Shown: positions 1 to 8,592, numbered from the stretch's first letter. The stretch is DNA of 64,000 bases from Dactylosporangium fulvum (GCF_025137375.1 NZ_CP073720.1:5790501-5854500); one strand, 5' to 3'. Notes: generated by a model from the letters alone, not told the origin. Numbers and translations: made by a program.

Positions 1-2
1 CC

Positions 3-563
3 GCTCTCGTAGGCCGGCTCCACCCCGGCGAACTGCCCCTGAAGCCGCGCGTCCGCACCGCGCTGCGCGACCTGCGCCGGCGGCTTGAGCGGCAAGGTCT
101 GCTCCGCCGGCCATGGGTGCGCGTGGTGTTCCCCGTCGTGTTCGTCACCGTGCCGGGGGTGGCGACGGCCCGGATCGGCGCCGCGGGGCTGCTCGATCCG
201 GCGGCCGGTCTCGCTGTGGCCCTGGCCGGGGTCGTGGTCGCGCTCTGGTTCGTGCCGCGGCGCACCGCCGCCGGATCGCGCGTGATCAGCCGGCTCCGCG
301 GCAGGCTGGCCGGGGCGCTCGACCAACTCGATGCGCTGCGGGCCGGGGCGCCGGACGGGCGGCTGCCGGCCGAGGCGGTCGGGACGGTGGTCGCCGTGCA
401 CGGCGCCACCGCCGTCCGCCGCCTGTTCCCCACCGCGACGCGTGCCCTGCTCGGACACGGCCGCCGGGACCGCGTCATCGGCGTGGACCACGCCGAGGAG
501 GGCCCGTGGACGGGTGCGGCGAAGAGTGAGATCAGCAGCGAGAACCCGACGTCACCGTTCTAG
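3..563 (+). CDS. TIGR04222-like membrane protein, C-terminal part (5' end outside window)
   Basis: The frame is open from the first bases of the window, so only the last 186 residues are visible and no start can be assigned. The visible part begins with a basic helical stretch (LRDLRRRLERQGLL), followed by two hydrophobic segments at visible residues about 39-57 and 62-82. It ends in an Ala/Arg-rich cytoplasmic-looking tail containing AEAVGTVVAVHGATAVRRL. This order (a winged-helix-like basic arm, two membrane spans, then a hydrophilic tail) matches the C-terminal half of actinobacterial TIGR04222 membrane proteins, whose function is unknown. The last dozen residues (Ser/Glu/Thr-rich) look untypical and may be a slipped terminus. 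The family call rests on pattern memory and is moderate. Confidence 0.55.
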   Translation, partial: ALVGRLHPGELPLKPRVRTALRDLRRRLERQGLLRRPWVRVVFPVVFVTVPGVATARIGAAGLLDPAAGLAVALAGVVVALWFVPRRTAAGSRVISRLRGRLAGALDQLDALRAGAPDGRLPAEAVGTVVAVHGATAVRRLFPTATRALLGHGRRDRVIGVDHAEEGPWTGAAKSEISSENPTSPF

Positions 564-685
564 CCAGTGGCCCTGGCCACGGGCTCGACCAAGCCCGACG
601 TTCTTACGGCGGCGACCTTCGGGGTTCACACGTGATCGCGGTCTTACCGCAATCATGGCCAAGCACCGGACCGAGGGGGGTCGCG

Positions 686-745
686 TTTCATGATCACGGA
701 ACTTTCGCGGGCCTGGAACCCCGCAAAACGTCCGTGATCATGAAA
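686..745. repeat. Hairpin-forming inverted repeat
   Basis: The arms tttcatgatcacgga (686-700) and its exact reverse complement (731-745) form a perfect 15-bp stem. Pairing then continues imperfectly through the cgggg/ccccg stretch toward a loop near 712-722. It lies about 120 bp downstream of the stop of the membrane protein gene and could act as a terminator, although no T-tract follows. It shares the tcatgatc core with the larger element at 964-1199, so it may belong to the same dispersed palindrome family. Confidence 0.6.
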
Positions 746-963
746 TCCGCGCCGCATGTGCGCTCAGACGCGCGGTGGGGAGTGCTGCGCCCGGGAAGCT
801 GTGCGGGCGGAAGCCGGCCCGTGTCTGCGCCAGGTGGCGGTGCCGCGCCTGGAAGCCGTGTGGCCGCACCTGGGCAGCGGACCATGTGCTCCGCCGCCCG
901 GGTCCGGTTTGTCCATACCGTGCTGGGCATGGGACGAGGGCGCCGGGTCGCGGCCGGCCGGAG

Positions 964-1199
964 CATGATCGTGGGAAACTCCTGGTCGCCGGGGAGCCTG
1001 TTGCGCAATTCGGATCCCTCGCGCGTCAACCCCCGACAAAACCGCGCCGATCTTGGAGTTGTGGTCCTTGACAAACCCGGACAAATTCGGAGGTTCATGG
1101 CGCCACAACTCCAAGATCGGCGCGTAGTTGGGCCGCCAACGCTGTCCCAGCGAATTACGCAACAGGCTCCGGGGCAGCCCGAAGTTTCCCACGATCATG
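964..1199. repeat. Nested (double) palindromic element, MITE-like
   Basis: Outer arms: catgatcgtgggaaact at 964-980 is the exact reverse complement of 1183-1199, and ggagcctgttgcg at 993-1005 pairs exactly with 1158-1170. Together they give about 49-bp imperfect terminal inverted repeats. Inside them, a separate perfect 22-bp inverted repeat has arms at 1043-1064 and 1103-1124. The whole 236-bp unit encodes nothing convincing. A short relative of the outer arm occurs at 57109-57158 (gatcg..ggaaactt arms), so the sequence is dispersed within this genome. The structure suggests a non-autonomous mobile or folding repeat; mobility is inferred, not shown. Confidence 0.7.
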
Positions 1200-1603
1200 A
1201 AGGCGGAGCGTCGAGGAACAGGGCACAGGCGCACGGCGGTGCTGAGACGGCGGCGCCTGCGCCCGGGTGGTGGCACCGTGACCATGAACCATGGCCGGAC
1301 CACCCAGCCGCGCTCAGCCGCCACACTCATGATCGCGATCATGGCCGCCACCGGCCGGACCGCAGATAGGCCAGTCCCGTCGTTCATGGCGCATCGGTAG
1401 GCGAGGTGATCGGGGCGAGGGTTCGTGATCCGCCAGGTTCAGCGCCGGATCGTTGGGCGACGCATCCGTGACCTGACCGCCGTGAGGCGTGTCCTGTCTC
1501 ATGACATGTCCCCGAGGGTCGCCGGCGGCGTGGGGAAGTCCGGCGGCCCCGTCGCCAGGGTCCTTGACCTGCCCGGTCCGCCCCCTGCCGGCGCGGCACC
1601 GCC

Positions 1604-2821
1604 TCAGCTCAGCGCCAGGACGGCGCTGTCGGTCGCGACGTACAACACGCCGCCGGCCAGGGTGAGCGGGGTGGCTACCTCGTCGTACTCGCCGGGAGCG
1701 TCCGCCGACCAACTGGTGGGCTCGTCCAGTGTCAGGTCCCATCGGGATTCGCCGGTGCCGGCGTCAACCGCGTGCAGCTGCCCGCCTTCGACAGCCAGGT
1801 GGAGCGTCCGGCCGGCGAGCAGCGGCGTCCCCACCACCGGTGCGGCGAATCGGCGGCTCCACCGCAGGTGCCCGGTGGCGGGGTCGAGTGCGTGCAGCCC
1901 CTGGCCGCTGGGGCAGTAGACCAGATCGGGGCCGAACACCGGAGCCGCGCCGAAGACGTCCCCGACGTCCACGCCGTCCGGCTCGGCCAGCGCGACGTGT
2001 TCCCTGCCGGTCTGCGGATCAAAACCGACCAGTTCCAAGGAGGCCGTCCCGTCGGCCCCGCACCACCGGCCCCGAACCACCCAGACCAGGCCCCGAGCGT
2101 ACACCGGATGGTTCGGCGCGACGGTCAGGTCATCTCCCTCGCAGCCGGGGCGCTCGCACTCGAGCTGCGTGTCGTGGAAGCCCCACAGCAGCGCACCGGT
2201 GTCCAGGTCGACGGCGTGCAGGCCACCGTGAGTGTGGTTGCCCTCGAACCCCTCGGTCAGAAACATTCGGCCGCCGGCCACCATCGGGAACGACGCCAGC
2301 AGGCCGAACCCGCCGTCCGGGGCCGATGCCACACGCCACCGCCGGTCACCGGTGGCCGCGTCATATGCGGCTGCCGTGTGCAGGTCGTGAAGGACCAGCA
2401 GCACATCGCCGGCGACGGCGCCGTGGTGGCTGCTGATCTCCGGAATCCGCCACCGAACCCGACCGGTGCGGCGATCATGTGCGAACACCTGCTCGCCCGC
2501 CTCGACGAACACCAGATCCCCGGTCACCGCCGGCAGCGCCGCCACCGCGGACAGCGCCGCCGAGCCGTCCTCGTGACGCAGTTCGTGCCGGTGTTGCCAG
2601 AGCGTGCCACCGCTCGCCGTGTCGACGGCCTGGACGCGACCCTCGGCATCACCGAGGTAGGCCACACCGCCGGCGACTGTCGGCAACGCCGGCCCGGCAC
2701 CCGAAGCGGCCAGCCGCAGGCGAACCCGCGGACGGTTCACCACCCCGGGACCCGGGCAACCGCCGGTGCGCGCCAAGTCACCCGACGGCAGGTGCACGCC
2801 GTCACCAACCACGATGCTCAC
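1604..2821 (-). CDS. PQQ-binding-like beta-propeller repeat protein
   Basis: The protein has 405 residues and is built almost entirely of propeller blades. At least six copies of the motif [H/Q]AVDxxTGxxxW are readable, for example VQAVDTASGGTLW, HAVDLDTGALLW, HALDPATGHLRW and HAVDAGTGESRW. This is the signature of PQQ-like (quinoprotein dehydrogenase-type) propellers. No signal peptide, kinase or enzyme domain is attached, so a scaffold or ligand-binding role is more likely than dehydrogenase activity. GTG at 2821 is taken as the start; its first bases overlap the TGA of an upstream open frame (GTGA), which suggests translational coupling to a gene that has since decayed. Internal Cys residues (CERPGC) could form a small metal or disulfide site. 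Confidence 0.8.
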   Translation of the reverse strand: MSIVVGDGVHLPSGDLARTGGCPGPGVVNRPRVRLRLAASGAGPALPTVAGGVAYLGDAEGRVQAVDTASGGTLWQHRHELRHEDGSAALSAVAALPAVTGDLVFVEAGEQVFAHDRRTGRVRWRIPEISSHHGAVAGDVLLVLHDLHTAAAYDAATGDRRWRVASAPDGGFGLLASFPMVAGGRMFLTEGFEGNHTHGGLHAVDLDTGALLWGFHDTQLECERPGCEGDDLTVAPNHPVYARGLVWVVRGRWCGADGTASLELVGFDPQTGREHVALAEPDGVDVGDVFGAAPVFGPDLVYCPSGQGLHALDPATGHLRWSRRFAAPVVGTPLLAGRTLHLAVEGGQLHAVDAGTGESRWDLTLDEPTSWSADAPGEYDEVATPLTLAGGVLYVATDSAVLALS

Positions 2822-3150
2822 CGTGCCTGTCTACCAGCACGCTCCCGGCCGGTCGTCGCGGGCCGCTGCCGCAGACGCCTCGAACAGGATCGGGGCCCGG
2901 CCCGTCGCACGGCGTCGCCCTCGGCCGCGAGGGCCGCATACGCCGCCACCGTGGCCGGGGTCGTGATCCGCTCGTGCAGCAGGCGCATCGCGCGCCGGCC
3001 CAGAGTTGCGCAGGACGATGAGGTCGCGGCGGATCGGGATGCCAGATCACTCCACTGTGGACATCGGGCAGCCAGACGTCCGGCATCGGCGCCGCCGACC
3101 GGGACACCACCGCACTGCGGCCGACGGCGGAGCCGCTCAGCCGGTACCAT
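2818..3150 (-). pseudogene. Decayed gene remnant upstream of the PQQ propeller gene
   Basis: Coding-like sequence on the minus strand is split between frames. One frame carries RRAMRLLHERITTPATVAAY and the following AALAAEGDAVRRAG with strong GC3 bias, and ends in a TGA that overlaps the GTG start of the PQQ gene. Just upstream, a second frame reads IPIRRDLIVLRNSGPA and a third reads MPDVWLPDVHSGVIWHPD. Joining them needs at least one frameshift near 3005 and another near 3040. I do not recognise the family. The overlap with the next gene suggests the two were once an operon. It could instead be a short intact gene of 110 codons, but that frame has poor codon use upstream of about 3000. Confidence 0.3.
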
Positions 3151-3252
3151 CCGAAGTCCCTACCGCTGGAGGGCTTCACCGTGCCGGTCTCCACCCGCCT
3201 GAGCCGCGACCCGCTGGGCTTCATCCCCGTCCACACCTGGCGGCAGACATGA
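3022..3252 (+). pseudogene. C-terminal remnant of an unidentified gene upstream of the ThuA gene
   Basis: From about 3085 to 3252 the plus strand shows a clean GC3-biased frame that ends in TGA overlapping the ATG of the ThuA gene (ATGA). It includes the stretches PLSRYHPKSLPLEGFTVPVS and RDPLGFIPVHTWRQT. A stop at 3019-3021 closes the frame upstream, and there is no in-frame ATG; only a GTG at 3181 is available. The coupling overlap suggests this was the end of a real upstream operon gene whose 5' part is lost. The family is not recognised. The coding signal seems to switch strand close to 3086, which points to a deletion or rearrangement junction there. Confidence 0.35.
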
Positions 3253-3866
3253 CCACTGCCGTCGTGGTCCGCGGCGGCTGGGAGGGCCACCGCCCCGTCG
3301 AGGCCACCGATCGTTACGTCGCCCGGCTCCGCGACCGGGGCGCCGAGGTCGTCACGTCGGACAGTCTCGACGTGTACCTCGACGCCGACCTGCTGGGCCG
3401 CGCCGACCTCGTCGTGCAGTGCTGGACGATGGGCACCATCACCGCCGAGCAGTTCGCCGGCCTGTCCGCCGCCGTGCGCGCCGGCACCGGGTTCGCCGGC
3501 TGGCACGGCGGCATCGTCGACGCGTTCCGCGCCTCCCCCGACTACCAGCACCTGACCGGCGGCCAGTTCGTGCACCACCCGCCGGACTTCGTCACCTACG
3601 AGGTGCGGCCCACCTCCGGCCACCCCGTCGTGGCCGGCATCGGCCCGTTCACGGTCCACACCGAGCAGTACCAGGTGCACGTCGACCCGTCGATCGACGT
3701 CCACGCGGTCACCGACGTCGACGGCGTCGCCATGCCGGTCGTGTGGACGACCCGGTGGGGCGCCGGCAAGGTGTTCGTCACCACCGTCGGCCACCGCCTC
3801 GAGGACCTCGAGGTCCCCGAGCACGACGAGATCATCATGCGGGGGCTGGCATGGGCGACGCGCTGA
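3249..3866 (+). CDS. ThuA-like domain protein (trehalose-utilization family)
   Basis: The 205-residue protein matches the glutamine-amidotransferase-like ThuA fold. It opens with TTAVVVRGGWEGHRP, has the conserved FAGWHGGIVDAFR turn and HHPPDFVTYEV segment, and ends with the VVWTTRWGAGKVFVTTVGH block. ThuA proteins act on sugars (in rhizobia, in trehalose/maltitol catabolism) and usually sit beside Gfo/Idh dehydrogenases, as here; the exact substrate is unknown. The ATG at 3249 overlaps an upstream stop (ATGA), and the 3' end overlaps the next gene by 16 nt, so the pair is translationally coupled. The length is close to the short form of the family, which consists of the domain alone with no secretion signal. 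Confidence 0.8.
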   Translation: MTTAVVVRGGWEGHRPVEATDRYVARLRDRGAEVVTSDSLDVYLDADLLGRADLVVQCWTMGTITAEQFAGLSAAVRAGTGFAGWHGGIVDAFRASPDYQHLTGGQFVHHPPDFVTYEVRPTSGHPVVAGIGPFTVHTEQYQVHVDPSIDVHAVTDVDGVAMPVVWTTRWGAGKVFVTTVGHRLEDLEVPEHDEIIMRGLAWATR

Positions 3867-4951
3867 ACGTCGGCATCATCGGCGCCGGCAAGATCAGCGC
3901 CGCCTACGCCACCACCCTCGCCCGGCTGCCCGGCGTCACCATGACCCGCGTCGCCGACCTCGACGCCGGTCGCGCCGCCGCCCTGGCCGCGGACTTTCCG
4001 GGTGTTCGGGCCGGTGCGCCCGACGAACTGCTCGCCGCCGACGACGTCGACGTGGTGCTCAACCTGACGGTGCCGCAGGCCCACGCCGCCGTGGCGCTCG
4101 CCGCGATCGCCTCCGGCAAGCACGTCTACGGCGAGAAGCCCCTCGCGGCCGACACGACCGAGGCGCGCAGCGTCCTCGACGCCGCCGCCCGCGCCGGCCT
4201 CGCCGTCGGCTGCGCACCCGACACCGTGCTCGGCACCGGCCTGCAGACGGCCCGGTCGAGCCTGGCGGCCGGTGACATCGGCACCCCGGTCGCCGCGACC
4301 GCCTTCATGGTCACCCCGGGACACGAGCGCTGGCACCCGTCGCCGGAGTTCTACTACCAGCCCGGCGGCGGCCCGCTGTTCGACATGGGGCCGTATTATC
4401 TGTCGGCGCTGGTCACGCTGCTCGGACCGGTCCGCCGGGTCACCGGCATGACCGCCGCGCCGCGGGCGACCCGCGAGATCGGCGCCGGCCCGCGCGCCGG
4501 CACGGTCTTCCCGGTGAACGTGGCCACCCACGTGACCGGCGTTCTGGAGCACGCCGGCGGCGCGCTGTCGACGCTCATGATGAGCTTCGACGTCTGGGCC
4601 GGCCAGCTGCCCAGGATCGAGGTGTACGGCAGCGCCGGCTCCCTGTCGGTGCCGGACCCGAACCATTTCGCCGGCCCGGTGCGGCTGTTCACCGCGACGG
4701 CCCAGGAATGGGTCGACGTGCCGGAGCGCGCCGGATACCGCGACGCGGCCCGCGGCTACGGCGTCGCGGACCTGGCCCGGTCCCTGCGCGACGGCACACC
4801 GCCGCGCGCGTCGGGCGACCTGGCGTACCACGTCCTCGACGTCATGGAACGGCTCCTGGAGGCCGCCGGGAGCGGGACCTCGGCCGAGGTCACCAGCACC
4901 TGCACCGTCCCGCCGCCGGTGCCCTTCGGGGCGGTGCCCGGGGATGCGTGA
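3851..4951 (+). CDS. Gfo/Idh/MocA-family NAD(P)-dependent oxidoreductase
   Basis: The protein has 366 residues. The N-terminal Rossmann fold has the dinucleotide motif VGIIGAGKIS at residues 7-16. The conserved EKP of the family appears in HVYGEKPLA, and the C-terminal Gfo/Idh domain includes the DMGPYYLSAL segment. These enzymes oxidise or reduce sugar or inositol hydroxyls with NAD(P). Together with the adjoining ThuA gene this is probably a sugar-modifying pair. The substrate cannot be read from the sequence. The gene starts inside the ThuA gene and its TGA overlaps the ATG of the following gene, so three genes in a row are coupled. Confidence 0.9.
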   Translation: MGDALNVGIIGAGKISAAYATTLARLPGVTMTRVADLDAGRAAALAADFPGVRAGAPDELLAADDVDVVLNLTVPQAHAAVALAAIASGKHVYGEKPLAADTTEARSVLDAAARAGLAVGCAPDTVLGTGLQTARSSLAAGDIGTPVAATAFMVTPGHERWHPSPEFYYQPGGGPLFDMGPYYLSALVTLLGPVRRVTGMTAAPRATREIGAGPRAGTVFPVNVATHVTGVLEHAGGALSTLMMSFDVWAGQLPRIEVYGSAGSLSVPDPNHFAGPVRLFTATAQEWVDVPERAGYRDAARGYGVADLARSLRDGTPPRASGDLAYHVLDVMERLLEAAGSGTSAEVTSTCTVPPPVPFGAVPGDA

Positions 4952-5933
4952 CGTCCGGGAGCTGCTCGCCGCAATTCCCGAGCTGGCCGCGTACGAGCGG
5001 ACCGCGACCCGGCTGCACCCGCGGCCCGGCGAGGTCTCCGCCGCGGACAGCCACGTCGGCGGGCCCCTGCGCTGGCCGGCCGGCGAGCCGTGGCCCACCT
5101 GCGACGCGCCCGTCTTCGCGATGCAGGACGTGCCGCTGCCCGGCGACCTCGTCCGGCGGCTGCGCGACGCCGAGCGGCAGCGGGTCCAGCGGCACGTCAT
5201 GACCGAGGAGGAGGTGGCGCTGCACCGGGAGATCGCGGCGGTCGTCGGGCCCGGGTACTCCGGCTTCGGCTCGGTCGGCGGTGGCCCGGTCGTCGGCCGG
5301 CGGTTCGGGGAACGGCCGCATCCGCGGCCCAACCCGCTGATCCCCGTCGCGCAGCTGCGGGCCGCCGACATCCCGGACCTGCCCCGGCCCGGCGGTGCCG
5401 ACCTGCTCCAGGTGCTGTGGTGCCCGCACCTGCACGCGGCCGGCCCGACCGGCCCGACCGTCCACCTGCGCTGGCGGTGCGAGGCCGACCTCACCGGCCC
5501 GTTCGCCGAACCGCCGGACGGCGAGCCCGCCGACGACGACCTCGTGCCGGTGCCGTGCCGGCTGCACCCGCAGCGGGTCGTCGAGTACCCGTTCCCGCAG
5601 GAACTGCCCGACACCATCCGCTCGCGGGTCGGCGCCGGCTACCCGGGACTGGCCCTGGCACCCGGCTGGAAGGTCGGCGGCCACGCCGACTGGAGCCTCA
5701 CCGACCTCGGCGAGACGCCCTGCCCGCGGTGCGCCGGCCCGACGGACCTGCTGCTCGTCGTCGACTCGAAGGAGTACGACGGCGGCACCCCGGACCGCTG
5801 GCGCCTCGCCGACGACCCGGACCCGGACGAGGCCCGCGAGCCGACGGGCGTGGTGGTCGGCCGCCACGGCGCGCTGCGCGTCTTCGTCTGCCTGCGCTGC
5901 CCGGACACCCCGTCGCTGCTCGACCAGCAGTGA
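4944..5933 (+). CDS. DUF1963 (YwqG-like) domain protein
   Basis: The protein has 329 residues. The segment SHVGGPLRWPAGEPWP followed by an AQLRAADIPDLP block and a receptive beta-rich middle is typical of DUF1963/YwqG proteins, whose biochemical role is unknown. The C-terminal half has two CxxC pairs (TPCPRCAG and VCLRCPD), suggesting a structural metal site, which is frequent in actinobacterial members. The ATG at 4944 lies 8 nt before the end of the preceding dehydrogenase gene. That places it in the same transcript, but the function need not be linked, because such genes are common operon passengers. Confidence 0.6.
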   Translation: MRDVRELLAAIPELAAYERTATRLHPRPGEVSAADSHVGGPLRWPAGEPWPTCDAPVFAMQDVPLPGDLVRRLRDAERQRVQRHVMTEEEVALHREIAAVVGPGYSGFGSVGGGPVVGRRFGERPHPRPNPLIPVAQLRAADIPDLPRPGGADLLQVLWCPHLHAAGPTGPTVHLRWRCEADLTGPFAEPPDGEPADDDLVPVPCRLHPQRVVEYPFPQELPDTIRSRVGAGYPGLALAPGWKVGGHADWSLTDLGETPCPRCAGPTDLLLVVDSKEYDGGTPDRWRLADDPDPDEAREPTGVVVGRHGALRVFVCLRCPDTPSLLDQQ

Positions 5934-5980
5934 CCGCCGGAGTAGCCGCGTCCGGGCGCGGCTGCTCTACAGTTCGTTGC

Positions 5981-7108
5981 ATGACCCAGTCCGGTCCGCG
6001 GGTGGAGCAGCGGCCAGGCCCCGGCCTGGCGGTGCTGACCGCGCTGGTTCAGGCGCTCGGCACCGCGGCGCTCACGCGCGGCGAGCCGGCCGACGTCGGC
6101 GTCGCCGGCTACGTGCTGCTCGTCCTCAGCGGCCTGGCGCTCGCCGACCGGCACAAGAGGCCGCGGGTCAACGGCATCATCGTGGCGGCGGCGATCGTCA
6201 CGTATCACGTGCTGGACCGCCCGGACGGGATCACGTTCATGGCGCCGGTCATCGCCGCCTCGGCCGCGATCACCGCCGGGCACCGCTGGGTCGCGTGGGG
6301 CGTCGCCGCCGCCTCGTATGCCGTGTGGGCCGTCCTCGACGGGCCGACCGCGGGCCGGGCGCTGACCGTGGCGGCGATCCTCGCCGGGGCGGGGCTGGTC
6401 ACCGAGATGGGCACGGAGGCCGTGCGGCTGGCCAAGCAGGCCATCCGGGAGCAGCGGCGGCTCGAGGAGGAGCGGCGCCGCCGCCGGGCCAGCGAGGAGC
6501 GGCTGCGGATCGCCGCCGAGCTGCACGACGTGCTCGGCCACCACCTGTCGCTGATCAACGTGCGGGCCGGGGTGGGCCTGCACCTCATGGCCCGCGAGCC
6601 CGAGGAGGCGCGGCTCGCCCTGGACACCATCCACCGGGCCAGCGCCGAGGCGCTGCGTGAGGTGCAGTCGGTACTGAACACGCTGTACCCGACCGGGGAG
6701 GCCGCGCCGCGGGCCCCGGCGCCCGGCCTGGACCGGCTCGACGAGCTGACCGCCGACGCCGGCCTGCCGGTGCGGACCGTCGTCGACGGCGAGCCCCGGT
6801 CGCTGCCGTCCGGCGTCGACCGGGCGGCGTACCGGATCGTCCAGGAGGCGTTGACCAACGTGCGGCGCCACGCCGGCGCGGGCGCCGCCGCGACCATCAC
6901 CGTCGAGTACCGGCCGGAGGCGCTGGTGATCCAGATCGACAACCACGGCGGCGCCCGCGAGCCCGCCGACGCCCCCGCGGGTAACGGCATCACCGGCATG
7001 CGGGAGCGCGCCGCCGCGCTGGGCGGCACCCTCGCCACCGGGCCGGAACCCGGTGGCGGCTGGCGGGTCCGCGCCGACCTGCCCCTCGACCCGGAGCCCG
7101 CACCGTGA
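5981..7108 (+). CDS. NarL-type sensor histidine kinase (HisKA_3)
   Basis: The protein has 375 residues. About five hydrophobic segments fill residues 15-140 with no extracellular sensing domain. Then comes a basic/acidic coiled stretch (IREQRRLEEERRRRR), the HisKA_3 dimerisation motif ELHDVLGHHLSLINV with the phospho-acceptor His182, and a HATPase_c domain (IVQEALTNVRRHAG N-box, GNGITGMRERAAALGG G-box). This is the class that pairs with LuxR-type regulators. The next gene, whose GTG start overlaps this TGA by 4 nt, is exactly that, so the two form a two-component system. A membrane-embedded sensor lacking an outside loop suggests it senses envelope stress or a lipophilic ligand; that is inference. 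Confidence 0.92.
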   Translation: MTQSGPRVEQRPGPGLAVLTALVQALGTAALTRGEPADVGVAGYVLLVLSGLALADRHKRPRVNGIIVAAAIVTYHVLDRPDGITFMAPVIAASAAITAGHRWVAWGVAAASYAVWAVLDGPTAGRALTVAAILAGAGLVTEMGTEAVRLAKQAIREQRRLEEERRRRRASEERLRIAAELHDVLGHHLSLINVRAGVGLHLMAREPEEARLALDTIHRASAEALREVQSVLNTLYPTGEAAPRAPAPGLDRLDELTADAGLPVRTVVDGEPRSLPSGVDRAAYRIVQEALTNVRRHAGAGAAATITVEYRPEALVIQIDNHGGAREPADAPAGNGITGMRERAAALGGTLATGPEPGGGWRVRADLPLDPEPAP

Positions 7109-7770
7109 TCCGGGTCGTCCTCGCCGACGACCAGGCCCTCGTCCGCGCCGGTTTCCGGTCCCTGCTGGCCGCCGAGCCGGACATCGAGGTGGTCGGCGAG
7201 GCCAGCGACGGCGCGCACGCGGTCCGGCTGGCCCGGCAGGTCCGCCCCGACGTGATCCTCATGGACATCCGCATGCCCGGCGTCGACGGTCTCGCCGCGA
7301 CCCGCCAGATCGCCGCCGACCCGGCGCTGGCCGGGGTGCGGATCGTGGTCCTCACGACGTTCGAGCTCGACGAGTACGTCGCCGAGGCGTTGCGGGCGGG
7401 AGCGGCCGGATTCCTGGTGAAGAACACCATGCCGGCCGAGCTCATCAACGGCGTGCGGGTCGTGGCGGCCGGTGACGGCCTGCTGTCGCCGAGCGTGACC
7501 CGGCGGGTGATCGAACAGTTCGCGGCACGGACCGCCGCCCCGGCCCCGCCGCGGCGGCTCGCCGAGCTCACCGAGCGGGAACGCGAGGTCGTCGCGCTGG
7601 TCGGCACCGGCCTGTCCAACGACGAGATCGCGGCCCGCCTCGTGGTGAGCCCGGCGACGGCGAAGACCCACGTCTCCCGGTCCATGGTCAAGCTCGGTGC
7701 CCGCGACCGGGCGCAGCTCGTGGTGTTCGCCTACGAGGCCGGCCTGGTCCGGCCCGGCTGGCTACGCTGA
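7105..7770 (+). CDS. LuxR/NarL-family response regulator
   Basis: The protein has 221 residues. The receiver domain has the acidic pair Asp8-Asp9, the phospho-acceptor Asp54 (VILMDIRMPG), Thr in VLTTFE and Lys in FLVKNT. The C-terminal helix-turn-helix is of the GerE/LuxR type (LTEREREVVALVGTGLSNDE, then ATAKTHVSRSMVKLGARDR). GTG at 7105 overlaps the kinase stop (GTGA). It is the cognate regulator of the preceding kinase. Its targets are not obvious here; the 3' end overlaps the convergent MerR gene by 9 nt. Confidence 0.95.
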   Translation: MIRVVLADDQALVRAGFRSLLAAEPDIEVVGEASDGAHAVRLARQVRPDVILMDIRMPGVDGLAATRQIAADPALAGVRIVVLTTFELDEYVAEALRAGAAGFLVKNTMPAELINGVRVVAAGDGLLSPSVTRRVIEQFAARTAAPAPPRRLAELTEREREVVALVGTGLSNDEIAARLVVSPATAKTHVSRSMVKLGARDRAQLVVFAYEAGLVRPGWLR

Positions 7771-8592
7771 GCGGGCCACCACCTCGAGCTGGAACTCGTG
7801 GACCCAGTTGGCCGGCTCCTGCGGGTCGAACTCCAGGCACACCTCCCGCGCGTGGCCCACCGGCCGATAGCCGTTGTCGTCGATCCAGCGGGCCAGGATC
7901 TGCATGCTGCGGTCCGCCTCGTCCATCGAGCCGCGGTGCACGATCGTCGCGGCGGTCTCGATGCCGGGCAGGTCGAGCACTTCGAGATCGTCCGGGCCGG
8001 CGGTGTCGGCGGCCACCTCGACGGCGGCGTGCACCGTGACCTCCGGCGTGTCGGGCAGGGGCACGTAGTACGCGATCGGGGCACCGGACGGGCGGAGCCC
8101 GGCCGCCTCCAGGCGCCGCCACATCTCCGTGTAGAGCGGCCCGATCACGGGGCCGACGTCGGTCCCCTCGTAGCTGGCGGCCGGCGCCGACAGCTCGGCG
8201 ACGCGGGCCGGTGCGATCCGTTTGAGCACCACGTCCTCGGTAGGCATGTGTCCCTCCTCCTCGATCATGCGCAGCCGCGTCTCGACCCGGAGCAGCCGGG
8301 TGGCGTCCGCGGACAGTTGCGCCTCCAGCTGCGCCCGGCGCAGGCGCAGCATGCCGAGCATCTCGGCGGTGGTGACCTTCTCGTCGAGAATGTCGGCGAC
8401 CTGCTCGAGTTTCAGGCCGAGATCCTTCAACGCGACGACCCGGTTGAGCCGGCGCAACTGGTCGGCCTGGTAGAACCGGTATCCGGTGGCCGGATCGGTC
8501 ACCGCCGGCCGGAGCAGCCCGATGGCGTCGTAGTGGCGCAGCATGCGCACCGACACCCGCCCGAGCACTCCGAACTCCCCGATGCTGAACAC
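7762..8592 (-). CDS. MerR-family transcriptional regulator with GyrI-like ligand domain
   Basis: The protein has 276 residues. The N-terminal winged helix is typical MerR (FSIGEFGVLGRVSVRMLRHY, then DPATGYRFYQADQL), followed by a coiled-coil dimerisation helix (about residues 75-110). The C-terminal half is a GyrI-like/SOUL effector-binding domain (AYYVPLP, EVCLEFDP, WVHEFQLEVV). This is the BmrR-like layout of activators responding to hydrophobic cationic drugs. The usual target, a divergent transporter or its own promoter, is not adjacent; the Nudix gene lies behind it. Autoregulation is likely but no clear 19-20-bp spacer promoter was picked out. Confidence 0.9.
   Translation of the reverse strand: MFSIGEFGVLGRVSVRMLRHYDAIGLLRPAVTDPATGYRFYQADQLRRLNRVVALKDLGLKLEQVADILDEKVTTAEMLGMLRLRRAQLEAQLSADATRLLRVETRLRMIEEEGHMPTEDVVLKRIAPARVAELSAPAASYEGTDVGPVIGPLYTEMWRRLEAAGLRPSGAPIAYYVPLPDTPEVTVHAAVEVAADTAGPDDLEVLDLPGIETAATIVHRGSMDEADRSMQILARWIDDNGYRPVGHAREVCLEFDPQEPANWVHEFQLEVVARSA

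Larger units (their letters stand above)
564..1603. other. Gene-free kilobase rich in GATCATG palindromes
   Basis: No open frame here has convincing codon bias on either strand. The stretch instead contains several inverted repeats: a hairpin at 686-745, a nested palindromic element at 964-1199, and a perfect 16-bp palindrome (catgatcgcgatcatg) at 1328-1343. The words catgatc/gatcatg recur throughout. A near-palindromic segment at 1490-1510 (tgtcctgtctcatgaca and following) resembles insertion-sequence ends, but no transposase or partner end is present. The region lies between a + strand and a - strand gene that converge on it, so it needs to hold no promoter and is a natural landing site for repeats. 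Confidence 0.6.

Noticed and set aside
1490..1510. tgtcctgtctcatgaca-type near-palindrome that resembles an insertion-sequence end
   Set aside because: No transposase, partner end or target duplication was found nearby, so it is only mentioned in the spacer description.
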